Shown: positions 34,061 to 44,255 of the stretch, piece after piece
Layout of the letters: each line of letters begins with the position of its first letter
Position numbering within the stretch: position 1 is the first letter of the stretch
Made by a program: the position numbers and the translations under genes
The notes under the pieces: generated by a model
What the model was told of the DNA's origin: nothing
The model's database searches: none
Seen by the model: only the letters and a program-made list of their open reading frames with translations
Origin: Azolla caroliniana
Lineage: Eukaryota; Polypodiophyta
Direction of reading: 5' to 3'
NCBI GenBank assembly: GCA_043228905.1
Contig: JBHGNT010000002.1
Span: forward strand, 21,514,001-21,578,000
Length of the DNA stretch: 64,000 nt

Positions 34061-36595
34061 TTAGTTTCCATCTCTCTCTTGCTTAATGCTTGAACACATC
34101 GATCATCATTGTCCTTCTAAAGAATCTCCACATCTACATCAGCTAGGGGTCCTAAGGTCCACTTGCTATACCAATCTTGTGGAGTTTGATGAGTTGATAG
34201 TCTTCCTCATTTAATTTTCCAATCAAAACCGGGTGGTTGGGCTGTACTATGTAGAAGATGGCCTTCTTCAGGCAAAGACGATCTTTGTTTGAGGTATACA
34301 TTCATGTTTAAGGACTTCCAATACGATGATGCCAACCAATCCCCACTAGGGGCCATGCCTTATAGCCTTCTCTTGTCAGACCGGAAGAAAACCCATCTAC
34401 AGGATAGTCATGAATAGTCCATGCTTAGATCCATATAGACTTTGAAGGCTTGAAGTCCTCTCGGTTTGGTTGCATGGATGACATCTAAAGCTCTCCACAA
34501 TTCATGTTGGCCATCAATAAGATGTACTAAGTATACATTCAAATCCTTAACTTGTGTCTTTTGTGGAATTAACAAGCATAACATTTTTAAGTGTTCCTTC
34601 TTTATTCCTGAATAAGGTGGTAGATCCTAATTAATTACAAGCACCATCTAGGTTGACTATTTTGATGATTGAATTTAAAACACCTAGACCATTTTGATGA
34701 TTGCATTTAAAATGGGTTGACATCATTTAGTCGTGAACGTAGTTTTAAGTTTCTTGGCTTGATCGTGAAATGTGGCCACCTATTATCTATGTGTTTAAAT
34801 GCTACACAATCGGCTAGACAACCAATTACCGTCTCCGTCTCCGATGGGGAGTCTTGCATTTGATCTTGAGGGTTTGAATGTGATATATCCATCCTTGGTA
34901 AAGGGATATGCCTTTACTTGATCAAGGGTGGTATACAAGATGGAGGTGGAGATGGTGTTAGTGCACTTGAATCTTAATCTCTATTGTACATAACAAAACA
35001 AAGTAATTAATTAGAAACAATCTACCATAAGTTTTCACTTGATTCAAAATCTAGACAAACTGTCTCAATGGAGTAGATTCAAATTTCATTGTAAGTTAGT
35101 CTGGCAGTGTTTTATCTGCAATGAAATATATTATTTACGAAATAAGGTGTAGACAGAGAGAGGATAAATACAGAATGAAATCATGCTGTCTTCTGGAGCA
35201 AATTTGACCATGAAAGAAAAAAGAGAGCATATAAGTGAGATTCAATAAATGGCGAAAAGAAACTCAATAAAATAGAAACAAAGTGGATCATACATAAACC
35301 AATGGTATTGTGAACCAAGTAACTAGGTTGCCAATACTACTCGCCATACGATGTAAAGGGGCATTCCTAGATCTCTCTAGAATTACATCAAAATGTCTTC
35401 CATTTAGGATGCTTTAATGATGATTTTGCATGATAATGCCCCAAATCTAATGAAACAATTGTCACTTATAATGTGAATAGTCATAAACTCCAAGAGTGTT
35501 TCACAAAATGATATTAAGGTCACTAAGGTCTTGGAATTAAAGATATCAAACCACAACCATTGTTAAGGGAGAGGATAGAAAATCATACTACTACAAATAA
35601 GAGAAGATGTGGTTTCACCATTAAGGTTGTGCATTGAGAGATTTGAATAATGAGTCCCTCACATCATGAAACCATCCCCTTGACTCATAGGGGTGGTCAT
35701 TGACCAAGCACACACATTGTTAATGTACAAGGTTTGAGTTATAGGGGCATGTCAACATGTGATTTTGCATCAACTTCTACATACAAATTATATAGCTTGG
35801 ATGTCATGCACTTCTTTATAAAATCGAAAGTATGAGAGAATGTGTATATTGGATATTAATAGTTGATTAGAAAGCTCCATGTTGAATTGGGGATGTTGAT
35901 GATTGGTGCCGATCTTGCAAGACATGCAAATAAGTAGATAAAACTACACAAGAATTACGGAACATTACGAGATTTTCCCTTGTAAGCACTATGCCGCTTC
36001 TTGTAATAAAGTTTCCTTTTTCATGTATACCATAATCAAGTTTTTTCATTGATCAATGTTATTTCGTATACCATGATCAAGTGTTTTCTACACTAGGTCT
36101 ATCCAATTGTTAATTAATATCTCCCCTTTAAATATTCTTGTTGTACCCCAACTTAATCATATCAATATGTATCTCCTTTCAACCTAACCAAAGGAACCAT
36201 GAAACTTTTAAACCCAATGCTTGAAAAGAGATATACAAATAGTTATGTCATGTTTTTGCTACAAACTGAATTGTTACCGATTTCGAGATTTACGCTCTGA
36301 AAACCCAAGTTGAAACAAGTTATGGTTCAGTATTCTCTTATCATCAAATCATGCATACCATGTTTTTACATTGACAAGTCATGGCAAAAACATAACCTTT
36401 GACAAATCATAAAAACCACATAGTGTTATTATTTAGCAAATTTTTTGGGGTTTTCTACATGAATGTTTAATATGATACAATACATCGATATTGTATGCAA
36501 ATGTGAGTTGCATGAAATGTAGGAAAACAATGAATACATTGATACAAATAATGCATAAGGAGAACCAAGAAATGGCATACTTTCTTCAGGTTTGT
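34061..36595. other. Spacer between FAR copies
   Basis: A+T-rich DNA separates the decayed duplicate from the intact gene. Apart from a coding-like remnant at 34158-34575, I see no gene, tRNA or recognised element. A 61-codon minus-strand frame at 34707-34892 is unremarkable. Confidence 0.5.
34158..34575 (-). pseudogene. Unrecognised coding-like remnant
   Basis: One minus-strand frame reads protein-like sequence for about 140 codons, with segments such as VYLVHLIDGQHELWRALDVI, FKVYMDLSMDYS and RWVFFRSDKRRL. Three in-frame stops interrupt it (after MDYS, after KRRL and after DWKIK). I do not recognise the family. It could be an exon of a dead host gene or part of an unknown element. Confidence 0.25.
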
Positions 36596-39500
36596 TCATA
36601 ATTTGGAGCGAAGACCCTTTAATACATGCTTCCTTAAGCCTGGAATATGTATATTTTTTATGTACGTCTCCCAATCAATGTCATTGAAATTGAAGCCAAA
36701 TAATAGTTTTTCTTCGTTTGATAGATTTTCATAGAGTTGTTGTGTATTGGAAGTGTCAAATCTGTAAACATTGGAAAATGTGGAAATGAAAGTATTAGAA
36801 TGAAGTTGATCATTGTTTGATTGTGCATTTTGTTAAATAAACCGATTTGATGTTAGTATACCAACATATAACTATTTCATGCATTATGCATACATGACAG
36901 AATGTAAAACACGAAAGACAAGCATGCCTACATAGTGGAGAGAATAGTTCTAATCTATTAGTGTATTGTTGTGTTTCTCTTAAATAATATCTTATATGTC
37001 ATACTACATGAATGCACAAACATACAAATGCACAACCCATTTTTCCATCTCGATTTTCACATGTAGCGCTAGCAAATGTACATCACTTTTAAACAACATA
37101 GAATTATATTTGCTTCATTGTGTAAAATAGCTTGAAACTTTGGAATTCCCTTCTCTAAACAATAAGAACTGGAAAGATGCCATCATGTATAACCCCAATA
37201 TATTCACTGTTTGTAACCAAATTTGTTAAGACGAACCTACCTTCCTTGATAGAATGTGTACGGATAATAGATTTTGGCTAGGTTGATTGCACGCTTGTTT
37301 ATTGTGAGAGCCATTTGTTCGTATTGTTTAAAGAACTTTGGATTTTGTTCCTAGATATTGTAAAGGAGAATGGTTAGATACACTGATATCTATGCACATT
37401 AACTAGAAAAATATACCTTTGAAAAGTTACACCCAACTAACATAAATGAAACATATATGCATTTGGAATAGGATAATATATGGAGGTATCTTCTAAAGGG
37501 TTTATAGGGTAAATAATTTGTGTATAGGGGATGCCAAGCCAAAGTAGAGCAACTAATTATTAAGCACAATATCTACATTTGCATGATATGAATGGAGACG
37601 TGAAGCATCCCCACCAAGTATTACTTATAGATTCAAGAAGTGACTTGATAGAAATTCAAAAAATTGAAGAAGAAGATGATGTAGTCATAAACTATCTTGT
37701 TGTCTACCATAGAACTTGGTTTGTAAAATATTGCATGGAGTAAAATTATAATATACCTTAGATTCCAAAACAACTTGATATAATGCATCGGTATAGCTCT
37801 CCATATCTCGGTAAATTTGAAACTTCTTGTTTCTTATAGGTTTTCCAGTGTTGTCTATGAGAGGCTCCTCCTTAAAATGCTCTTCAAAGAATCTTACCAT
37901 GTTTGACAAGGAGAAAGGGTTCACCATTGAGGATGCAATGTGGTAAACTTTCAATCCTGGCTTGCAAGCATGTTTTGCCATGGCAGCAAGCATTGCATTT
38001 GCAACCATATCCACTGGTACCTACATGGTGTTCCCAATCATAGTTTGATAAATATGACTTACACCAACACATCAAGAATAAACATTATGGAAGTGTGCAC
38101 ATGGTTTAGTGGAATATCAAAATGGTTAAAAATGCACTTGGGTTAATAATCACTCCAATATCCATGGTTGAAAATGCTCAACAGTAAAAATAAATGAAAA
38201 AAGCAATTTGAGAGCACCAAGGTTTCAAGGGAAGACACTTATACCAAGGGACTTAAATAAAATGAATGAAATAGGGCTCAAAGGAGTTGGAAATGAAGAA
38301 AATGAACTAATAAACCAAGTGAATTCAAAGAGTAGAGTGATAGCAAATAAAATCTAAAGCAAAGAACAAATTGAGAAGATACAAACCACATCAAGAAGAC
38401 ACTTTGGATCCATGGGGAAGCCTGATAGTTGACCCTTTCCATATGATATTATGATGGGGTCCATCATCCTTGTGTATAAGAAAACATTAACATATATTAC
38501 ACTCTAGAGATGTGTTATGGTCATGATATTAGTCCAAAGACGGTGTTAAAAATGACATTGGGCACCGTTACCTGTTGCCTTCTATCCAACCTGGAAATGG
38601 CTCCCTTAATGAACTCTCCACTATACTTGGTCTCACAATCACCGTTGGTAGATCATCTCTCATACTAGTAATAACCATCTCTCCCATTGCCTTTGTAAAG
38701 ACATAAGTGTCATGCCAACCAAACTGATTCGCTCTAACATCAAATCATCAATTATCGTGTCTCTCAATTTCTAGTAAACACTTATATACCAAGAGATTAC
38801 ACACTAATGCAAATTATGAATACATCATATGAGAAACCATTGACCTTATATATCACACAAGAAACTTTGCACAACCCACAAGGTTGAAAGAAATTCCGGT
38901 GTCGATGAATGTTACTCAATTGGAAAGTAACCCGCAAATTGCAATCAATTAATAACAAATATCTTCACATTCCTAAAGATTAAGCTTTATTCAACACTCT
39001 GTATCTTACCTTTCCAATCCTAGCTCCTTCATGTTGTTTTGTCTATCATGATTTTTTGTAGATCCAATCTCATTAAAAGCACTCAATTTTTCTTTGATAT
39101 GTTTGAATTCGAAATCAACAAATGTGCTGGGATGCAAATTTTGGTCCATGGTTATAGTCGCATTAGATTTGTTGTATCCGTAATTGAAGGTTTGTTCATA
39201 TAGAAGGCCTTTTCGTTTCCCATGGGCAAAGGCTACGAAAACAACGGAAATTAAAAAACTCAGCATACAACACACCTAGTAATGTAAATAAAGGTTGGAT
39301 GGATTAATCGAAGGTCCACGTTAACGTCACCTGTTGACACATGCATTAAAAGTTGTAGATGTTGACAACATTTAGCAAATTCCATAATTCTTCGAGTGCC
39401 TCCTGTGTTCATATTTAGCGCATGGTCATAATGTTCATTGAAGCTCGTTGTAGCAGCAGAATTGACGATTATGTCGATTTTGGTAGCAAGGAAGGTAAAT

Positions 39501-40519
39501 GTGAAGGGATCCATGCCCAATGTTTCCTTTGTCATGTCACCCACCACGGGAGTTATCTTTCGCTCCATGAATGCTTCATATTCTTTACCATGGCGAGATT
39601 GCAAGCATTTGAACAAGTCACTACATAAGATCTCCTCCTTGAGTCTACGTTTTGCGCAACTTGCATCTGGTGCTTTGATTAGTAAGTACAAATGCCTCAC
39701 GTTTGGTTGCACCCGCAATATCTTCTCCACAAGCACTACATTGTAGGATATATTATCATGTAATTAATATTAGGAGAATTGAACATCTACTCATGACCAT
39801 CTACTTAGTTGTAATGATAATATTAGGTGTTCAATATATTAGTTGAAAACATTGGATCTCAAGGTCTAGTTTCAAACATAATTCACAATGATGATATTGT
39901 ACTAGATCACTAATATATATAATTAGTGATTCTGTTCCGAACTTTGCCTCCTTCAAGTATAAGCTAGTTGTGTTCTAATAAAAAGAAAAGGTAGGAGGTG
40001 GTATGGATACTTATGCAAAGTGATAAATAATTATCGTGCAAGATATTTAGGATTACACAAACCCTGTTTTCGTGTTTAAGTACATGATTTAGACAACTCT
40101 TGCATGATTGAATCGAAGAACAATAAATCCAATATTATCTGCAATGCTCAAGATATTCGTTTGTGGAATCATGTTAAATATAAATGGGAGTGTGCATTTG
40201 GACTACATAAGGGTAGGTCACAAGAGCTTTAGTGAGCATAGGTATTTTTGCTAGTAACGATATGGGTATCCCGTTTAGTGGTAGTTAAAAAAACTATTAG
40301 ATCACATTCATTATTACCTTTGGCGAGGAAGCCAGTGGCTCCGGTTATGAAGATGGCCTTGTCCTTGAGGAGATGGACAATGTCCAGGCCAGGAGGACCT
40401 ACATCCACGTTTCTTCCCGCACGTTGGTCACCATGAAGACATTCCGAGTTCGGCTCCAAGACTTGCATCATGGGGCTACCATTCGGCGACCAATCCTTCG
40501 TCATAGCTAAATTTAGCAT
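36596..40519 (-). CDS. Fatty acyl-CoA reductase (male-sterility/FAR family), 8 exons
   Basis: The enzyme reduces fatty acyl-CoA or acyl-ACP to a primary fatty alcohol with NADPH, for wax, suberin or sporopollenin precursors. Exons: 40318-40519, 39331-39735, 39010-39232, 38572-38733, 38387-38468, 37757-38020, 37241-37350, 36596-36761. All introns are GT-AG and phases match, giving 537 codons and a TGA at 36596-36598. Residues 60-66 are the NAD(P)-binding GATGFLA. Residues 287-291 are the YVFTK catalytic Tyr/Lys pair. The FAR C-terminal domain covers roughly 447-537. Length fits the family (about 490-620). The start ATG at 40519 is the first in frame, with a second at 40504. The N-terminal 45 residues are not an obvious plastid transit peptide, so location is open. 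I saw no lesion. Family assignment is strong; the exact FAR subgroup, perhaps MS2-like, is inference. Confidence 0.92.
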
Positions 40520-40622
40520 ATAAGCTAGAATAAGCCTTGGAAGGCGAGCCCAAGCCGTGGAAGAAGGAAATATGATTGATTGGCTAACTGAGTGTATGAG
40601 AAGAACATTCCGTTGGGTAACC

Positions 40623-40631
40623 CTTTATATC
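40623..40631 (-). promoter_or_regulatory. Candidate TATA box of the FAR gene
   Basis: Minus-strand GATATAAAG lies about 105 bp upstream of the start codon, at the edge of an AT-rich tract. The neighbouring (TA)n repeat could also serve or mislead. Confidence 0.35.
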
Positions 40632-40654
40632 TATATATCTATATATATATAAAT

Positions 40655-40660
<6 letters not shown>

Positions 40661-40696
<36 letters not shown>
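40661..40696 (+). repeat. (TA)n microsatellite
   Basis: A nearly pure TA run in the FAR upstream region. A second one lies at 41277-41305. Confidence 0.93.
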
Positions 40697-40700
<4 letters not shown>

Positions 40701-40982
40701 CTAAATAATGGGGAAGGAGACAAGAGGCTAAATAATGGAAGGGCCGCTCATTACGGCACTCAATGAATGGCCCAGAAATTGATAGGTAGATTTTTTGAGC
40801 GTTTGAAATATTAGTAGCTCAAATGAATCGTTTCTCTCACATCATATTTGCGTCATGGCTCAATTCATGAGATGCGCAGCTTTGCAACCTACTCATTATT
40901 ATGTAGATTATATTATAAATCCAACAACACGCGATTCAATCAAGTCATTTAATTCGGTTGACAAAAGTTGTATAGGAGGAGC

Positions 40983-41062
40983 ACTCTCGATAGTAACACA
41001 CTTCTAATGATTTTTTGTCATGACTCTCGATAGTAACACACTTCTAATGATTTTTTGTCACG
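40983..41062 (+). repeat. 40-bp tandem duplication
   Basis: Two adjacent copies of a 40-base unit beginning ACTCTCGATAGTAACACACT (40983-41022, 41023-41062) differ by one base near the end. Confidence 0.95.
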
Positions 41063-41098
41063 GTCTCTACAAAAAGGAAACAAGGATATGTCTCCAAT
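41063..41098 (+). repeat. Left half of a tandem repeat unit interrupted by hAT
   Basis: This GTCTCTACAAAAAGGAAACA-type segment ends in TCTCCAAT. It continues at 44112 after the hAT element and is followed by a second, complete unit at 44168-44255. Confidence 0.85.
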
Positions 41099-41276
41099 TA
41101 GGGCAGGAATTTGATAGGTGTCATGCTAGTCAAAGGCCATTTTGCCCGTAAAAAACACACACCCAATAAAAATGTCCGTCAAGTGACATATAAACTTTCA
41201 ATTTTCATTTTTCATGTGAAAGGCGCCCAAATTTTATACATGTCAAATGACATGCTAAAAATTTATTTTCCATGTC

Positions 41277-41311
<35 letters not shown>

Positions 41312-41350
41312 CAATATGACATTGTATAATGTCATACAGTATATTTAATA

Positions 41351-41663
41351 GGCAAAAGTACCAGGATACCCCTAGAAATTTGTCTATTTACCAGAATGCC
41401 CCTGGAAGTTCCAAATTTACCAAACTACCCCTATGTCCAAAAAATTACACTTTATAAAGTAATTATACACTCAAATCTACAAGCCCTATTTACCAAAGAT
41501 GGAAGAAATGGACCCGAACTAGCCCTATTTACCAAAGATTTGATTGTATAATTACTTTATAAAGTGTAATTTTTTGGACATAAGGGTAGTTTGGTAAATT
41601 TGGAACTTCCAGGGGCATTCTGGTAAATAGACGAACTTCCAGGGGTATCTTGGTACTTTTCCC
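41351..41663 (+). mobile_element. Long-TIR miniature element, MULE-like, 9-bp TSD
   Basis: About 120 bp at the left end (GGCAAAAGTACC...) are repeated inverted at the right end (...GGTACTTTTCCC) with few mismatches, around a loop of about 70 bp. The flanks are TATTTAATA on both sides (41342-41350, 41664-41672), a 9-bp duplication as made by Mutator-like transposases. The loop repeats AGCCCTATTTACCAAAGAT twice. No coding capacity is present. Confidence 0.88.
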
Positions 41664-43416
41664 TATTTAATATTGTAGTATATACATTGTAGATTGTAGT
41701 GTATATACATAGTTTATACTACAAAGACATGTACTATTATACTATTATAATTTATAATGTACAATTTACATTGTAGTATGTAGTCTTCTAGACAGTAGTA
41801 TCTACATTTTATAATAGTATATGTCTTTCATTGTTTCAATATTTCATTTCCAAATTCCCCCCTCTTTCGCTTTTCCCCCTATTTTTTCTTTTCTTGCTTT
41901 CCTTCTTCTCGCTTCTTGCTCCTTCTTCGCGCGCTACTCATTGCTCCCTGTCACTTCTCGGTGATTGCACGACATCTGCTGTTTGCCACTCCAAACGCCA
42001 TGTAATCTTCTTGCCTTGTGCTTTCATCAAGTGCAAACTATTAAAAATGTTTCATAATATATAATATACCACATCAAATATATTGCTCTTGTTTGCCTTC
42101 TTTTCATTTTTTTACATTAAAAATCTTTGTTAACTTCTTGCATTATCGCATAAATGTTGTGCATTGTCCTAGAAAAGTTAGCGTATGGAGATGTAGAACA
42201 ATGACATAGCTTTACCAGAACCAAATTTATGTCCACATAATAAGATGTAGAAGTGGCATTTTAAGATTTATCATCAATTCAATAGTCTCGTGTATTATCT
42301 TCCCCTGTCAACAGTTGTTTAGCACTCAACATTTCACATACATGACTGATTCAAAAGAATATGTTTTCCCTTATTAAGCCATAGGTTTCACTTATTTAGA
42401 CAATATAAACTCATGGGGAATGGCAACCATGAAGTCATTGATGATGACTTCTCTAACATATATTAATTGTTTGTGTTGGTTTGTGGCATTATTGAAAAAA
42501 CAACGAGATGCATGAGTAGACATGATGGGGAAATGACACATTGAAATTGAAGGCATGTTAAGATTTCCCTCTAATTTGTTGATTATCATGCATAAATAAG
42601 GTCTCTCAAATGGAGTTGAAAAATGATACTTGGAAATCCATATGGACACTTACATCCGGGCAAAATTCTTCTAAAAGTACTCAATTGATTTCTATTGTGT
42701 TATATAGTCTTTTTCCTTTATTGTCAGTCGTTCATGGAGAAATTGCTATCCACAATGTAGATAACGATAGCTTCATCATCATCTATTATGGCCAAGTCAC
42801 ATAAAGTCTCCCTTTTTGGTGGTCATGGAATTTGAGGGCGCAATAAAATATTGGATTCTTTTTACAAGTTTATGCTTTATGTGCAACAAGTCATCTTATG
42901 ACTATTTTTAATCGCAATTATTTAGAGTACATTGATTGCTTCGTGACTTCCTCAATGCTTACATATTTAGGTTTAGTTTTTGACAATAGTTTCAACTAAG
43001 GAAGGGCGTGCGATGACAGGGCCATTTGTTAACCATTTCCTTTATTGGATTCCTTTGTCTCCCATCATTGAATTTTCTTACCTTTGTTTTGTGTATGAAT
43101 CTCTTTTAATAGGGAATAACTTTTTTAGACACTACCAATTTCTCTTCTTTTTTCTCCCTAAGTATATTTACCTCACCATATTGATTAAATGTCAAGAAAG
43201 GTTTTGAAGAAACATATGTGGCAGTTATATAAGGAATGTAACATAGAAGATGGAACAACCTCACCATGCTCACATTTTACATTCAATCAATTTTATTTTC
43301 TATAACATCTTATGCATTCAAACTCAATTATTTATGGGTTCATGAAAAGTCGACGAGCATTATTACCTAGCATTTTTATTGTCCTCTTGTTTTAATATAT
43401 CCACTACTTTTTTCTC

Positions 43417-43782
43417 TTGATCTTTTTCTTCAATGAGCGAGAAGATTTTGTTGGTATGCTTGTTAGAATTGCTAAAGGAAGAGGAATGCATGATGCATGG
43501 GATATTTGTTGCAAAGCACAATCTTGGTGGCAATTATTTCCAGGTATTATGCAATTGTGGCAACTATGTATGACTATTCATATTAGTATAGCAGCATGTG
43601 AATGAGGTTTTTCACGTCAAAATATCATAAAAATTGATATTAGAAACGGTTTATCTTTGGAAACTTTAGATGCTTTGATGTTTATATCCTTGAATGCTCA
43701 AGATACATCAAATATTTGTTGGAGGGATATATTTAACCTTTGGTTTCAAGATAAAGAGAGAAGGATAGTATCATTGAAGTAG
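43417..43782 (+). pseudogene. hAT transposase C-terminal dimerization domain
   Basis: Readable protein runs from NEREDFVGMLVRIAKGRGMH through WWQLFPGIMQLWQL to the diagnostic ISIAACE, then GFSRQNIIKIDIRNGLSLET and LDALMFISLNA. These match the hAT family dimerization region (zinc-finger 862-like group). The Arg expected after ACE is TGA (43603-43605), a CGA-to-TGA change consistent with methylated-CpG decay. A tail of about 35 codons follows to the stop at 43780. Confidence 0.85.
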
Positions 43783-44111
43783 ACACATATTGCACAATGC
43801 TTAATATGAGGAGTCACGGTATGATAAACATTTTTTGTGTTTTTTGGGCTTTAAGAAATATATGATGATTTAAGTATTCAATTTGTATGTTTTCATTATC
43901 TTTGTGAGGTAGTTATGTTTATTTGTGTATCGTTGTATACTTTGTATAGTAATAAAATCTATAATAATGAAGCATCATATAGAGCTTTTCATTATTAAAA
44001 CTTGTATGTCAAATGACATGTTTGTTTTTGCACTCTTGTCTCATATGACATACATCTTTAAAAAATGCCCGTCAAAAAACTTAAAGACTAACCTGTCAAA
44101 TTTAGGCCCTG

Positions 44112-44255
44112 TCTCCAATACCTAACACCAATCATAAGTCATGCAAACATATGCATGCATTTTCACTGTCTCTACAAAAGGAAACAAGCACATGCCTCCA
44201 ATACATACCTAACACCAATCACAAATCACAAGTCACACAAACATATGCATGCATT
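44112..44255 (+). repeat. Tandem repeat (about 85 bp) split by the hAT element
   Basis: The first unit resumes at 44112 (TCTCCAATACCTAACACCAA) and ends in the CATATGCATGCATTTT motif. The second unit (44168-44255) repeats the whole, including the GTCTCTACAAAAGGAAACA part found left of the hAT at 41063. CATGCATG-type palindromes occur in each unit. Confidence 0.88.

Larger units (their letters stand above)
41099..44111 (+). mobile_element. hAT DNA transposon with 8-bp TSD
   Basis: The 3013-bp element starts TAGGGC and ends GCCCTG. The end regions are imperfect inverted repeats (GGAATTTGATAGGT left; complement of the right end TAAATTTGACAGGT). Both flanks carry the 8-bp duplication TCTCCAAT (41091-41098, 44112-44119), the length typical of hAT. 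A hAT C-terminal dimerization domain lies at 43417-43782 in plus orientation. A MULE-like miniature element is nested at 41351-41663. The transposase is broken and its N-terminal part is not recognisable. Confidence 0.9.

Noticed and set aside
41831-42064. 77-codon open frame with a hydrophobic Phe/Leu/Ser start, resembling a signal peptide
   Set aside because: It arises from a pyrimidine-rich tract inside the hAT element. No family motif or cleavage context is seen.
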